DNA of 64,000 nucleotides. It comes from Stieleria neptunia. Lineage in GTDB: Bacteria > Planctomycetota > Planctomycetia > Pirellulales > Pirellulaceae. The translations under genes were made by a program, and so were the position numbers. Shown piece by piece: positions 1 to 7,617 of this stretch (its first letter is position 1; each line of letters starts with the position of its first letter). The notes below the pieces were generated by a model. That model searched no databases, was not told where the DNA came from, and worked only from the letters and a program-made list of their open reading frames with translations. The DNA lies in the NCBI RefSeq assembly GCF_007754155.1, contig NZ_CP037423.1, positions 1,798,001-1,862,000 of the forward strand. The letters run 5' to 3'.

Positions 1-136
1 CGTCGGCCGATTCGTTCAGCCAACGGTTTTTGATCTCCGCATCCAGGGTCGCCAGTTCCGCGGATGCTTCTTTGGCGCGTTTCGCGGTGTCGCGACAGTA
101 CGCGGCGAGGTCGAGAGTGGGCGCGGCCGTATTCAT
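1..136 (-). CDS. proA: gamma-glutamyl phosphate reductase, N-terminal 45 residues (partial)
   Basis: This would be the NADPH-dependent reductase that converts glutamyl-5-phosphate to glutamate-5-semialdehyde in proline synthesis. Only the first 45 codons are in the window, from an ATG at 136-134 to the left edge. The translation contains DLAAYCRDTAKRAKEASAEL followed by LATLDAEIKNRWLNESAD. This matches the family's N-terminal helix, where an early Ala/Lys-rich stretch is followed by a conserved KNxxL segment. No catalytic residue is visible. The gene is divergent from the phosphodiesterase gene starting at 395. The assignment rests on a short stretch, so another ALDH-fold protein is possible. 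Confidence 0.65.
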   Translation of the reverse strand, partial: MNTAAPTLDLAAYCRDTAKRAKEASAELATLDAEIKNRWLNESAD

Positions 137-394
137 GGACGTGAAAATGTGATGAAAGAAAGGAAGGAATCACGCAATCGTGCTGGGAACCCTATCACCA
201 TAGCCAAACTGTGCCGGGAAGGAACCTCCGTTGGCCGGCCTGTCGAGGCGGCGCAGGACGCCACCGGTGTGACTTGGGGGCTTGCTCGTTGACGACAGGC
301 GACGACGCCGATACCGTTTGACCGTGCGGGAGGGGCGGCCCCCTGCCGTGCAATCGACGTCCGCATTTTTCCAACCCGTAGCGATTCGGCCGGT
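137..394. other. divergent intergenic region proA / ymdB-like
   Basis: A 258-bp gap between two divergent genes, so it must hold the promoters of both. I see a GC-rich palindrome-like stretch near 330-350 (GGGGCGGCCCCC) but no clear -35/-10 pair and no RNA gene. Confidence 0.4.
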
Positions 395-1180
395 ATGAAA
401 TTCCTATTCCTTGGAGACATCGTAGGAAAACCCGGCATGAATGCGGTGCTGCAAAACACCCAGCGGATCCGCGAAAAGTTGGACCTGGATTACGTGATCG
501 CCAATGCGGAAAATGCGTCGGACGGTTCGGGATTGATGCCGAAACAATTTGAGCGGTTGATCGACAGCGGCATCGACGGGGTCACCCTGGGCGATCATAT
601 CTTCCGTCGCAAAGAGATCGTCACCACGCTGGAAAAAAGTGATCGCATCGTCAAGCCGGCCAATTACCCCGACGAAGCCTCCGGCCGCCGCTGGACACTG
701 ATCAAACGAAGCGGACGCCGCCCCCTGGCGATCGTCTCCATCATGGGACGCGTTTTTATGCGACCGGTGGACTGTCCCTTCAGGGCACTCGATGAAGTGC
801 TCGCCGAAATCGAACCGCATACCGATCAAATTTTGGTCGACGTGCACGCCGAAGCCACCAGCGACAAACAGTGCCTCGGCAGATACCTGGACGGAAAAGT
901 CACCGCCGTGCTGGGCACCCATACCCACGTCCCCACCGCCGACACCTGCATCCTTCCCGGCCGAACCGCGTTTCAATGTGATGTCGGGATGTGCGGTCCC
1001 TACGAAAGCATCATCGGAAGGGACATTGAACGGGTCACCCACACGACTCGCACCGCCGAGCCCTGCCACTTTCACGTCGCGACCGGTGATGTCCGCCTGT
1101 GTGGTGCGATCGTCGAATCAGACGCCGAAGGCCGCGCGGTGAAGATCGAACGATTCGAACAACGCGTGATCGTCAATTAG
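395..1180 (+). CDS. YmdB-family metallophosphoesterase (2',3'-cyclic nucleotide phosphodiesterase type)
   Basis: A 261-residue protein of the length and layout of the TIGR00282/YmdB family, binuclear-metal phosphoesterases active on cyclic mononucleotides; B. subtilis YmdB affects RNA turnover and biofilm decisions. Visible motifs: GDIVG (7-11, metal Asp8), NAEN (37-40, Glu39 and Asn40), GDH (66-68), HAEATSD (151-157), GTHTHV (174-179) and a DVGMCG segment. Numbering agrees almost residue for residue with YmdB. One difference stands out: the metal-ligand Asn of the family's GNH motif is Asp67 here. It is monocistronic, followed by a hairpin and then a mobile element. Start: first ATG, no strong Shine-Dalgarno. 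Family assignment is confident; the physiological substrate is inferred. Confidence 0.88.
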   Translation: MKFLFLGDIVGKPGMNAVLQNTQRIREKLDLDYVIANAENASDGSGLMPKQFERLIDSGIDGVTLGDHIFRRKEIVTTLEKSDRIVKPANYPDEASGRRWTLIKRSGRRPLAIVSIMGRVFMRPVDCPFRALDEVLAEIEPHTDQILVDVHAEATSDKQCLGRYLDGKVTAVLGTHTHVPTADTCILPGRTAFQCDVGMCGPYESIIGRDIERVTHTTRTAEPCHFHVATGDVRLCGAIVESDAEGRAVKIERFEQRVIVN

Positions 1181-1210
1181 AAAAAAGGCCGGTCGATCAA
1201 GCGCCGGCCT
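1181..1210 (+). terminator. terminator-like hairpin after ymdB-like gene, T-tract missing
   Basis: An A-run (1181-1186) leads into AGGCCGG (1186-1192), an 11-nt loop and CCGGCCT (1204-1210). The stem would end the phosphodiesterase transcript, but the expected T-tract after CCGGCCT is absent. The mobile element begins at that exact point, so the T-run was probably displaced or lost on insertion. Confidence 0.55.
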
Positions 1211-1248
1211 CGTGCTTCGTCAACTTTTATAATTAGGGTACCTGACCC

Positions 1249-2829
1249 GAATGGCACGGGCTTAAGTGGAATCAACTAGATGTAGTGCAATTGCGTCTGT
1301 GCTAGCACAACGGGCAGTGATATCAAATCGCAATCGCACTTTGCGTGCCGAAATGAATTGAAAACACAGCGAGCCTCCGGTGCAATGGTGTTATCAACCA
1401 CATCACTTCACTGGAGGACTCACCGTGAACGATCAGTCTACCGATGCTGACTTCGAAGTTCAAAGCAAATTGCGAAAAGCCTCATCACTGGTTTTGGACC
1501 TCCTTCTGCCTCAGGTTGAGGTGGCAAGGATTTGCGCTGAACTGAAGTACGAATACCGCGAACGCATCTACCATCCGATGATCACCGTTTGGTTGTTCAT
1601 TTCGCAGGTCCTTTCGGCAGACCACAGTTGCCAACAGGCGGTCACCCGCTTCAACGCGTACCGCGTCGCGAAGGGGTTGCTTCGCGTCAGCAGCGAAACA
1701 ACGTCGTACTGCAAGGCTCGTGGCAATCTCCCAGAGCGGCTCTTCGAAAGACTGCTTTCATGGACCGCGAAACGATGCGAAGAGGCGACCGACCAAGCTT
1801 GGCTGTTTCAAGACCGGATTGTCGAAATGGTTGATGGCTGGACCCTGACGATGGCAGACACCGACGAGAACCAAGAAGAATACCCGCAAATGAAAAGCCA
1901 AAAGCCTGGCTGCGGTTTTCCGATCGCCAGGATGATTGGCTTGTTTTCCCTTGCGACAGGTGCAATCCAACGTACGGCAGTGGGACCTTACCGAGGTAAA
2001 CAGACTGGTGAGACATCGCTACTGCGAACGATTTTGGACTGCATTTTACCGGGGCGAATCTTGCTGGCTGACCGCTACTACGCAAACTTCTGGTTGCTTG
2101 CCTTGGGGCCGATGCGAGGTATCGACTTGGTGGCCAGGGCGCACCAACTTCGCAAAATCGATTTTCGTCGCGGGCTCAAACTTGGCTACCTGGATCAATT
2201 GGTCGCCTACCACAAACCGGCGCGTCCGAAGTGGATGAGCAAGAAAGAATACGATCAGTTTCCTTGCTTAGTCCTTGTCCGTCATCTGAAGTACAAGGTT
2301 GAGCAGAAAGGTTTTCGAACAAGGGAAATTACTCTAGCCACGACGTTGGTGGATGCCGAAACCTATGCCGCGGAAGATCTGGCTGAATTGTTTCGAAGGA
2401 GATGGCAGGTGGAGCTTCACATCCGAAGCCTGAAAACTCAAATGCAGATGGAGCACTTGCGATGCAAGAGCCCGCAAATGGTTCGCAAGGAAATCCACTG
2501 CCACATGATTGGATTCAATCTAGTCCGCGCTGCGATCATGGCATCTGCGCTGAAGTTCGGGCGATGCCCGACAAGGCTGAGCTTTACTGGCGCAATGCAG
2601 GCGATTGAAGAGCTTGCGGCTTGTCTCAGGCTCCGCTCCGGACGGGGCAGCGAACAATTTGACAACCTGCTCGAAACGATCTCCGAATTGGTCGTCGGCA
2701 ATCGACCTGGACGCCAAGAAAAACGCGAACTCAAACGAAGGCAGAAAAACTACAAACTCATGAAAACGAAACGCAACCCGAACCGAAACCGTTACGCCAC
2801 AGCAGCTTAGGCTTATGCCCGTGCCATTC
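1249..2829 (+). mobile_element. IS4-family insertion sequence, complete (1581 bp)
   Basis: Terminal inverted repeats of 18 bp: GAATGGCACGGGCTTAAG at 1249-1266 and its complement with one mismatch at 2812-2829. Both ends are flanked by the same 11-bp direct repeat GTACCTGACCC (1238-1248 and 2830-2840), a target duplication of the length known for IS4/IS231-type elements. One transposase gene fills the interior. Intact ends, intact ORF and an exact target duplication suggest a recent, possibly active insertion. It landed inside an older CTAG-bounded repeat element. Confidence 0.92.
1425..2810 (+). CDS. IS4-family DDE transposase
   Basis: About 461 residues when started at GTG 1425, which has GGAGG at 1412-1416 in front; an upstream in-frame GTG at 1380 has no such site. 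RNase H-fold DDE transposase: first Asp in VDGWTLTMAD, second in LLADRYYANF, and the catalytic Glu in LFRRRWQVELHIRSLK. That last segment fits the IS4 signature Y-(2)-R-(3)-E-(6)-K with Phe in place of Tyr. The C-terminus is strongly basic (KRNPNRNRY). It acts on the inverted repeats at 1249 and 2829. No frameshift or internal stop. Confidence 0.93.
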   Translation: MNDQSTDADFEVQSKLRKASSLVLDLLLPQVEVARICAELKYEYRERIYHPMITVWLFISQVLSADHSCQQAVTRFNAYRVAKGLLRVSSETTSYCKARGNLPERLFERLLSWTAKRCEEATDQAWLFQDRIVEMVDGWTLTMADTDENQEEYPQMKSQKPGCGFPIARMIGLFSLATGAIQRTAVGPYRGKQTGETSLLRTILDCILPGRILLADRYYANFWLLALGPMRGIDLVARAHQLRKIDFRRGLKLGYLDQLVAYHKPARPKWMSKKEYDQFPCLVLVRHLKYKVEQKGFRTREITLATTLVDAETYAAEDLAELFRRRWQVELHIRSLKTQMQMEHLRCKSPQMVRKEIHCHMIGFNLVRAAIMASALKFGRCPTRLSFTGAMQAIEELAACLRLRSGRGSEQFDNLLETISELVVGNRPGRQEKRELKRRQKNYKLMKTKRNPNRNRYATAA

Positions 2830-2889
2830 GTACCTGACCCCTTTTCCGCTCGACAAACGCAGGCTCGAAAATTGAAAGCTGACAAAGCA

Positions 2890-2928
2890 CTAGTGCATTG
2901 TCCGCTTTAAACGTTGACGAAACGCTAG
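2890..2928. repeat. 39-bp CTAG-to-CTAG mini element (two joined inverted-repeat ends)
   Basis: Starts CTAGTGCATTGTCCGC and ends GACGAAACGCTAG. Each half resembles the terminal repeat of the 156-bp elements (consensus CTAGTGCTTYGTCARC) with three or four mismatches, and almost nothing lies between them. It shares the CTAG at 2890-2893 with copy A, so the two look inserted in tandem. The right CTAG (2925-2928) contains the TAG stop codon of the minus-strand BON gene. Confidence 0.6.
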
Positions 2929-3146
2929 TGGTGAACGTCGACGTGGTTGACCACTTGCAACGACCCGGCGACGGGCAGCACCGCCTCTTGAGCCAACTGC
3001 TTGTGATAGAAGCTGCGGACCTTGCCGCGAAGCCGTAGTTCATTGGAATCTTCATCCACGCGAAGCGAACGAAGTTCCTGAACCGAGCTTTTCGCAAGTA
3101 GCGCCGAAGCCGCCGTGACGATCTCTTGAGCTTGCATCGTTGTCAT
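2925..3146 (-). CDS. small BON-domain protein
   Basis: About 73 residues from ATG 3146; in-frame starts upstream (3164, 3185) are possible and none has a clear ribosome-binding site. The sequence LRVDEDSNELRLRGKVRSFY followed by HKQLAQEAV and VNHVDV fits one BON module (beta-alpha-beta with a conserved LxGxV core and a final V-x-V strand). BON modules are found in envelope or membrane-associated proteins. There is no signal peptide in the short version. The stop codon TAG lies inside a CTAG that bounds a repeat element. Function unknown beyond the fold. Confidence 0.6.
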   Translation of the reverse strand: MTTMQAQEIVTAASALLAKSSVQELRSLRVDEDSNELRLRGKVRSFYHKQLAQEAVLPVAGSLQVVNHVDVHH

Positions 3147-3600
3147 AAAAGATTTCTGCTGCATTGGTGAATGGCTGACAATCAAATATCACACATTGCA
3201 AGGAAATTGCCTACAGGAATTTGTTGGAATTCAAGCATTCCCTGCATCATCGGAGACGCCGTTTTGAGCACAGCTGCTGCATTCGAGACGCTTGTTGAAA
3301 TAAAAACGACAGGCCCGACGCGTGCAGGCGACGCCGCCGTTGACGGTCGACGGACAATCCGAAAATTGCTAGCAAATACATTCGAGAAAACAATTTTCGA
3401 TCCGCGCATGATCCGCCTTGACCGCTGCAAAGGGGCGCGCGTATCTTCCGCCCATCGCTGGGACACTTGGCCTTGAGCCAAGCGAAGCCCGGCGATCGAA
3501 GCGACTCGCTGGCGTGATCCTGCACTGGCACCTTGGAAATCATTGATTGATTCTTCGGTAGCTGCGGACAAATCGTACGGCACCGATTCGACGGATCGAA
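3147..3600. other. intergenic, no gene supported
   Basis: Contains overlapping open frames on both strands (the longest on the minus strand, about 3182-3700), but their composition is arginine/serine-rich and unlike a protein. The region probably carries the promoter of the RNA gene that follows; I cannot place it. Confidence 0.4.
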
Positions 3601-3604
3601 TCAG

Positions 3605-3735
3605 GTGTGACGGTGAAGGCGGCGAGAAACTGGCAAGCGTTCGGCAGGTCCCGGCAAGGAAGCAAGGGACCGCGTCGAACCGAATCGAGTGGCGATCCAC
3701 TCACCCGAAAAACCACCGGCTCCCGGTCCCATAGC
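3605..3735 (+). ncRNA. ffs: probable small bacterial signal recognition particle RNA (4.5S type)
   Basis: The core at 3645-3664 reads CAGGTCC, a CGGCAA loop, then GGAAGCA. Both strands of the SRP helix-8 symmetric loop (5' CAGG, 3' AGCA) and the UCC/GGA pairs closing the apical loop are identical to E. coli 4.5S RNA. The apical loop is six nucleotides rather than GGAA. An outer pairing GTTCG (3639-3643) with CGAAC (3676-3680) and a distal CGGTG (3611-3615) with CACCG (3714-3718) support a rod-shaped hairpin. A rho-independent terminator on the same strand follows at once. The RNA would bind Ffh and guide membrane protein insertion. Ends are approximate; other structured RNAs are not excluded. 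Confidence 0.55.
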
Positions 3736-3747
3736 GCGTTATCCTCC

Positions 3748-3786
3748 GCCCCCCTAGGATCTCGTACTGGACCGGGGGCTTTTTTT
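3748..3786 (+). terminator. rho-independent terminator
   Basis: GCCCCC (3748-3753) pairs with GGGGGC (3774-3779), followed by seven T (3780-3786). The T-run is on the plus strand only, so this ends a plus-strand transcript, most simply the RNA gene just upstream. The minus-strand response regulator gene ends at 3785 inside the T-run. Confidence 0.85.
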
Positions 3787-4531
3787 ATGCGCCGTCGTCG
3801 TCATTGGTCGTCGGTCCGAGGATAAACCGATACCCCGCGTCGCGGATGGTCAGCAGGTGCACCGGTTGGCTGCTATCGGGTTCGATGATCTTCCGCAGCT
3901 GGGCGACGGTTTGGTCGACGGCGCGGGTTTGCAGATTCCCGCTGATCTCCCACACTTCGCTCAACAGTTCGCTGCGGCTGATCACGCGATTGGGGTTCTC
4001 CACAAAGTACTTCAGCAGTTTGAGTTGTTTGGGCGTCATCGGCACCGACTTGCCCCCGACGGTGACCTCGTGGTTGAGAAAGTGTGCCGAGACATCGCCG
4101 AACTCGATCTGTTCGATCGACTCGCGGACGCGACGCGGCGACGCCTTTGCCGACGACGCCGGGGAGTGTTGGAGCAGGTTCTTCACCCGGCTGAGTAATT
4201 CATCCAGCTCGAACGGTTTGTTCATGTATTGATTGGCCCCGACGTCAAAGCCTCGGGCGCGATCTTCGGCCAGGGTGCGCGCCGACAGCATCAGGATCGG
4301 CGTGGTCACGCCGGCGTCGCGAATCGTCTCGCAAACCGTGTAGCCGCTCATCCCGGGCAGCATCAAATCCAAGACGATCAGATGAATCGGTTCGTTGGAC
4401 GCATCGATCAAACGTAGCGCCGTCGGCCCATCTTCGACCAACGTGACGCGATAGTTGTCGGCTTCAAGGTTGTACTTGATGCCGACGCCCAAGTGCTTTT
4501 CATCTTCGACGACAAGGATATGAGGACGCAT
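3785..4531 (-). CDS. OmpR/PhoB-family response regulator
   Basis: A 248-residue two-domain regulator. Receiver domain (about 1-125): acidic pair in VVEDEKHL, phospho-acceptor Asp in LDLMLPGMSG, Ser/Thr in LMLSA and Lys in NKPF. C-terminal winged helix (about 145-240): recognition region ending in RAVDQTVAQLRKII and TIRDAGYRF, as in OmpR-type DNA-binding domains. It is the partner of the histidine kinase just upstream (67-bp gap), presumably co-transcribed. The signal and target genes cannot be read from sequence. Confidence 0.93.
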   Translation of the reverse strand: MRPHILVVEDEKHLGVGIKYNLEADNYRVTLVEDGPTALRLIDASNEPIHLIVLDLMLPGMSGYTVCETIRDAGVTTPILMLSARTLAEDRARGFDVGANQYMNKPFELDELLSRVKNLLQHSPASSAKASPRRVRESIEQIEFGDVSAHFLNHEVTVGGKSVPMTPKQLKLLKYFVENPNRVISRSELLSEVWEISGNLQTRAVDQTVAQLRKIIEPDSSQPVHLLTIRDAGYRFILGPTTNDDDGA

Positions 4532-4598
4532 GGTAGGGATGGCTAGATGGAAACGAGAACGGGAAACACGTCGGGCTGGGCGACCACCCTGGTGCGGA

Positions 4599-5585
4599 TC
4601 ATTCCGTCGGCTCGCCCAAGACGGCTTGTTTCATTGTGACTTCAAAAACGGTCCCCGCGACCCCATCAATTTCACGACGCCCCCGAATCCGCACGCTCGC
4701 ACCGACGGCTTTGCTGACCGTCCGCACCAGGTACAGCCCCAGGCCGGTGCCCGGTGTGCTGCGTTCCAGTTCGTTGCCCAACCGCACAAAACGCCCGAAG
4801 ATTTTGCGGCGTTTGTCGTAAGGGATTCCGGCGCCGTTGTCGGTGATCGAAACGACCACGTGGTCCTCTTTGCCTTCGACGGGACGAATCGACGCGATGA
4901 CTTCGGGTGGCGAACCGCCGTACTTGATGGCATTGTCGATCAAGTTTCGAAACAGGATTTCCAATTGAACCGATTGGCTGCGGATCGTCACCGGCGGACA
5001 ATCCACCTGGACCGTTTCCACCGGCAACCGATAACGCATGCACGCCGCTTCGCCACATTCGGCGAGCAACTGGTCCAGCCGAAACACCTCGTCGTCTTCC
5101 GGTTCATTGCCGCGATCGATCCGCGCCGCATCCAGCAGATGGTTGATCAGGGCGTCGAGTCGCTCGACATCATCCAGCATGATGCGATGGAAGTCGCGTT
5201 GCTGGGATTCATCGACGCTGTGCCGGGACATCGTCTGCAGGTAGAGCTTCAACGACGCGATCGGGCTTTTCAGTTCATGGGTGACCGAGTCGATGAAATT
5301 GGATTGCCGTTGATTCAAGCGAACGGCTTTGATGGTCAGCGTCAAATAGACGATCACGCCGGCCAGGATGCTGAGCAGCAACAGGCTGCCCAGGATGAAC
5401 AGGGTCCAGAACAGCCCGCTGCGTTCGGATCCGATGAAGCTGGAGATCGCCCAGATCGCACCGAGGATCACCACCAGGACGATCAGGACGACGCCCAGGG
5501 TGACGGGCGCCCGCAGGGAACGGCGTTCGAGCATGTCTAGTCGGAAAGGGGGAGGGAGAAGGAACCTGTGACGCCGGATTCGCAA
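4599..5585 (-). CDS. membrane sensor histidine kinase
   Basis: Up to 328 residues. Two hydrophobic helices (about 28-50 and 58-82) with only a short loop between them, so there is almost no periplasmic sensor. A dimerisation/phospho-acceptor segment FIDSVTHELKSPIASL carries the phosphorylated His. The ATPase domain has the N box NLIDNAIKY, G1 DNGAGIP and G2 GTGLGLYLV. The TTG start at 5585 has GGAGG 13 nt upstream; ATG at 5534 (MLERRSL) is an equally plausible start. It probably senses an intramembrane or cytoplasmic signal and phosphorylates the adjacent OmpR-type regulator. Confidence 0.92.
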   Translation of the reverse strand: MRIRRHRFLLPPPFRLDMLERRSLRAPVTLGVVLIVLVVILGAIWAISSFIGSERSGLFWTLFILGSLLLLSILAGVIVYLTLTIKAVRLNQRQSNFIDSVTHELKSPIASLKLYLQTMSRHSVDESQQRDFHRIMLDDVERLDALINHLLDAARIDRGNEPEDDEVFRLDQLLAECGEAACMRYRLPVETVQVDCPPVTIRSQSVQLEILFRNLIDNAIKYGGSPPEVIASIRPVEGKEDHVVVSITDNGAGIPYDKRRKIFGRFVRLGNELERSTPGTGLGLYLVRTVSKAVGASVRIRGRREIDGVAGTVFEVTMKQAVLGEPTE

Positions 5586-5945
5586 CAGCGACCCCGCGCC
5601 TCCGCGGCGCTCGATCGGTCTCTCCGCGCCCGCCGATAAATCAGCCTTGCGTCAGCTTCGCGCGGCAACCGACACTCTTGGCAAAGCCCGTCGTGTTTGT
5701 GCTAGCCGCACCCCGTTTCGGGGAGCCGCAAATTGTCTGTGCACGTGTTCATCTGACCGCAGTCCTGAACCGACAAAGACGACGAGGGTCCGCCAGTTTG
5801 ACCGACGCCGAAGCGACCCAACTTACAAAAATCAAGATTCGGTCCGCTTTTTTGGTTTTCTGCCCATGACGGAACTTAGGTTCCCGGCAATAATCGGATT
5901 AAGTGAATTTAGTTTCCACTAGGCGGGAAATGAAGAGAGGGATCT
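5586..5945. other. 360-bp intergenic region, no gene seen
   Basis: Separates the divergent kinase and the small membrane protein. It contains a short hairpin (CCCCGTTTCGGGG near 5712) and turns AT-richer toward 5880-5940, compatible with promoters. No coding frame with convincing composition. Confidence 0.4.
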
Positions 5946-6392
5946 ATGAATAGCCACGTGCAGGTCATCCGGTTTTCAGAAGCGACCATCCGCCAGGTCA
6001 GGCTCGATTGCAATCGTGCCATGGTCCGTGCTCGCTTCTGCCCCCAGCGCAGTGAGATCTTGCAGCTGCGTTGCATCGACAACCGCGCCGAAACAGAGAC
6101 CGAATTCGGTAACCAGCTTTGGTACTTCGAAGGCGTCGGCGTCGACGAACTGGACCGCCGTCATCGCGTCTATGGAGTCGTGGAGTATTCGACTCAATTC
6201 GGCTTGAACGAGTTGGTCGAAGACGGCGTGTTCACGACCGAGAACCAGCGTGAGCGGTTTCGCAGCCTGTATGAGCGTGAAGTCCAACGGCCGGACTGGC
6301 GTCACCCCGGGCACCGCTTGTTGGCTGCCGCCGTGATCGCCGTCTCGGTGGTTTGGCTGGGCTATCTGATGTTCGGCTCGGTTGCCAGCTAG
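5946..6392 (+). CDS. hypothetical protein with one C-terminal membrane helix
   Basis: 148 residues, unrecognised. The first ~115 residues are soluble and charged (motif-free, with RCIDNRAETETEFG and LWYFEGVGVDELDRR). A single hydrophobic helix follows near 125-143 (LLAAAVIAVSVVWLGYLMFG), giving a tail-anchored topology with a cytoplasmic N-terminus. GAGAGGG precedes the ATG at a suitable distance. Nothing around it suggests a function. Confidence 0.7.
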   Translation: MNSHVQVIRFSEATIRQVRLDCNRAMVRARFCPQRSEILQLRCIDNRAETETEFGNQLWYFEGVGVDELDRRHRVYGVVEYSTQFGLNELVEDGVFTTENQRERFRSLYEREVQRPDWRHPGHRLLAAAVIAVSVVWLGYLMFGSVAS

Positions 6393-6414
6393 ACGTCCGC
6401 GACGGCGCACCCCG

Positions 6415-6545
6415 CTGGCGGGCTGTCGTTTTTGAGAGCCGCGGGCGCGTCAGCGGCCGGGCATTGCGACGCTGCCCGAGGCCTTACGGCCAGCGGCTCA
6501 CCATAGACTCCGCAGATCCCGACTCAATCGACAGCCCGCTCGTGC
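6415..6545. repeat. composite palindromic repeat (family A), copy 1
   Basis: Central module bounded by GCGGGCTGTCG (6418-6428) and CGACAGCCCGC (6529-6539). The interior reads GAGCCGC...GCCTTACGGCCAGCGGCTCACC, the orientation also seen at 33983. The outer Thr/Ala-like GTTAGCGG arms of the full repeat are missing or degenerate. Confidence 0.8.
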
Positions 6546-6627
6546 CGGCCATGGCAAAGCACCCGGGGCGGATGTCCGGCGATGGCGTTATACTGATCGG
6601 CACGCCGCCACTCTTTCAAGATCCGCC

Positions 6628-7617
6628 GTGCCAGACCCCATCGTTGATGTTCATCAGCTGCGAAAGACGTATCGCAGTCTGTCGCTGACCGGACGCCGCC
6701 GCATCGACGCCGTTCGCGGCGTTTCGCTGCAGGCTTATCCGGGGGAGGTGTTCGGCTTGCTCGGACCCAACGGGGCCGGGAAAACGACCCTGATCAAGAT
6801 GCTGTTGGGTGTGGTCAAACCCTCCAGCGGCCATGCCCGATTGTTGGGGCAACCGATCGGCAGCTCGGCCGCCCGCTCGCGCGTCGGCTACCTGCCGGAA
6901 TCGTTGCGTGTCGATCGCCATCACTCGGCCCGATCGGCGCTCCGGTACTACGGCCGGATGAGTGGCATGACGTCGGCCGAAATCCATTCGCGCAGCGACG
7001 AACTGTTGAAGCTGGTCGGGCTCGAGGGGCGTGATCGCGAATCGGTCCGTCGATTCAGCAAGGGAATGTACCAACGACTCGGACTCGCCCAGGCGCTGCT
7101 GCATGACCCCGATCTGCTGGTCCTGGATGAACCGACCGACGGCCTCGATCCGGTCGGCCGCAACGAAGTCCGCAAGGTGATCGATCGGTTGCGTGAGGGC
7201 GGGAAGACGATTTTCCTGAACAGCCACATCCTTCAGGAAGTGGAAATGGTTTGCACGCGGGTGGCGATTCTGGCCAAAGGCGAAATCAAAGCGATCGGAC
7301 CGATCGATGAACTGGCGCACCGCGACCAGCAAAAATTGATCGTCGAAGTGCTCGGCGAAACGGAGCCGGACTGGCACGCGATCTTCGGCGACTCGATGCA
7401 AGTCGAGATCGAATCGACCCGGGTGCGTGACGCGTTCCGATTGTCGATCGCCGTCGTCGATCAGGATCAAATCAATGCGGTCGTGGACCGACTGCGACGA
7501 TCCGATCAATCGATCGCTCGCTTGGAAGTCCGTCGTGAATCGTTGGAGGAGACGTTCATGCGTCTGGTGGGAACCGATGCGATCGATGCGGTCGCCGGCG
7601 AGGAGGTGCTGTCATGA
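6628..7617 (+). CDS. ABC transporter ATP-binding protein (ABC-2 exporter type)
   Basis: 329 residues from a GTG start. Walker A GPNGAGKTT (46-54), a signature-region variant FSKGMYQRLGL (143-153), Walker B LLVLDEPTDGLDP (163-175) and a switch His in LNSHILQEVE. A C-terminal extension of about 90 residues follows the nucleotide-binding domain, as in ATPases of CcmA/NatA/gliding-type ABC-2 exporters. It overlaps the permease gene by 4 bp (ATGA), so the two are translationally coupled and form one transporter in the inner membrane. Substrate unknown. Confidence 0.94.
   Translation: MPDPIVDVHQLRKTYRSLSLTGRRRIDAVRGVSLQAYPGEVFGLLGPNGAGKTTLIKMLLGVVKPSSGHARLLGQPIGSSAARSRVGYLPESLRVDRHHSARSALRYYGRMSGMTSAEIHSRSDELLKLVGLEGRDRESVRRFSKGMYQRLGLAQALLHDPDLLVLDEPTDGLDPVGRNEVRKVIDRLREGGKTIFLNSHILQEVEMVCTRVAILAKGEIKAIGPIDELAHRDQQKLIVEVLGETEPDWHAIFGDSMQVEIESTRVRDAFRLSIAVVDQDQINAVVDRLRRSDQSIARLEVRRESLEETFMRLVGTDAIDAVAGEEVLS

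Larger units (their letters stand above)
1209..2893. repeat. CTAG-bounded small repeat element, copy A, interrupted by the IS
   Basis: The left piece (1209-1248) and right piece (2830-2893) match the two ends of the intact elements at 25029 and 32580. The left end reads TGCTTCGTCAACTTTTA and the right end GAAAGCTGACAAAGCACTAG, which are imperfect terminal inverted repeats. Left flank CTCG (1209-1212) is a degraded CTAG; right flank is CTAG (2890-2893). Without the IS this copy is about 95 bp. It lacks the left hairpin arm and the loop, as if the segment between its two GGTACC repeats had been deleted. Confidence 0.8.

Noticed and set aside
1380..1424. Earlier GTG start for the transposase
   Set aside because: GTG 1425 has a GGAGG site at the right distance; the extra 15 codons precede it and include that site.
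3182..3700. 172-codon minus-strand frame upstream of the response regulator
   Set aside because: Overlaps the probable SRP RNA core and is Ser/Arg-rich with no motif.
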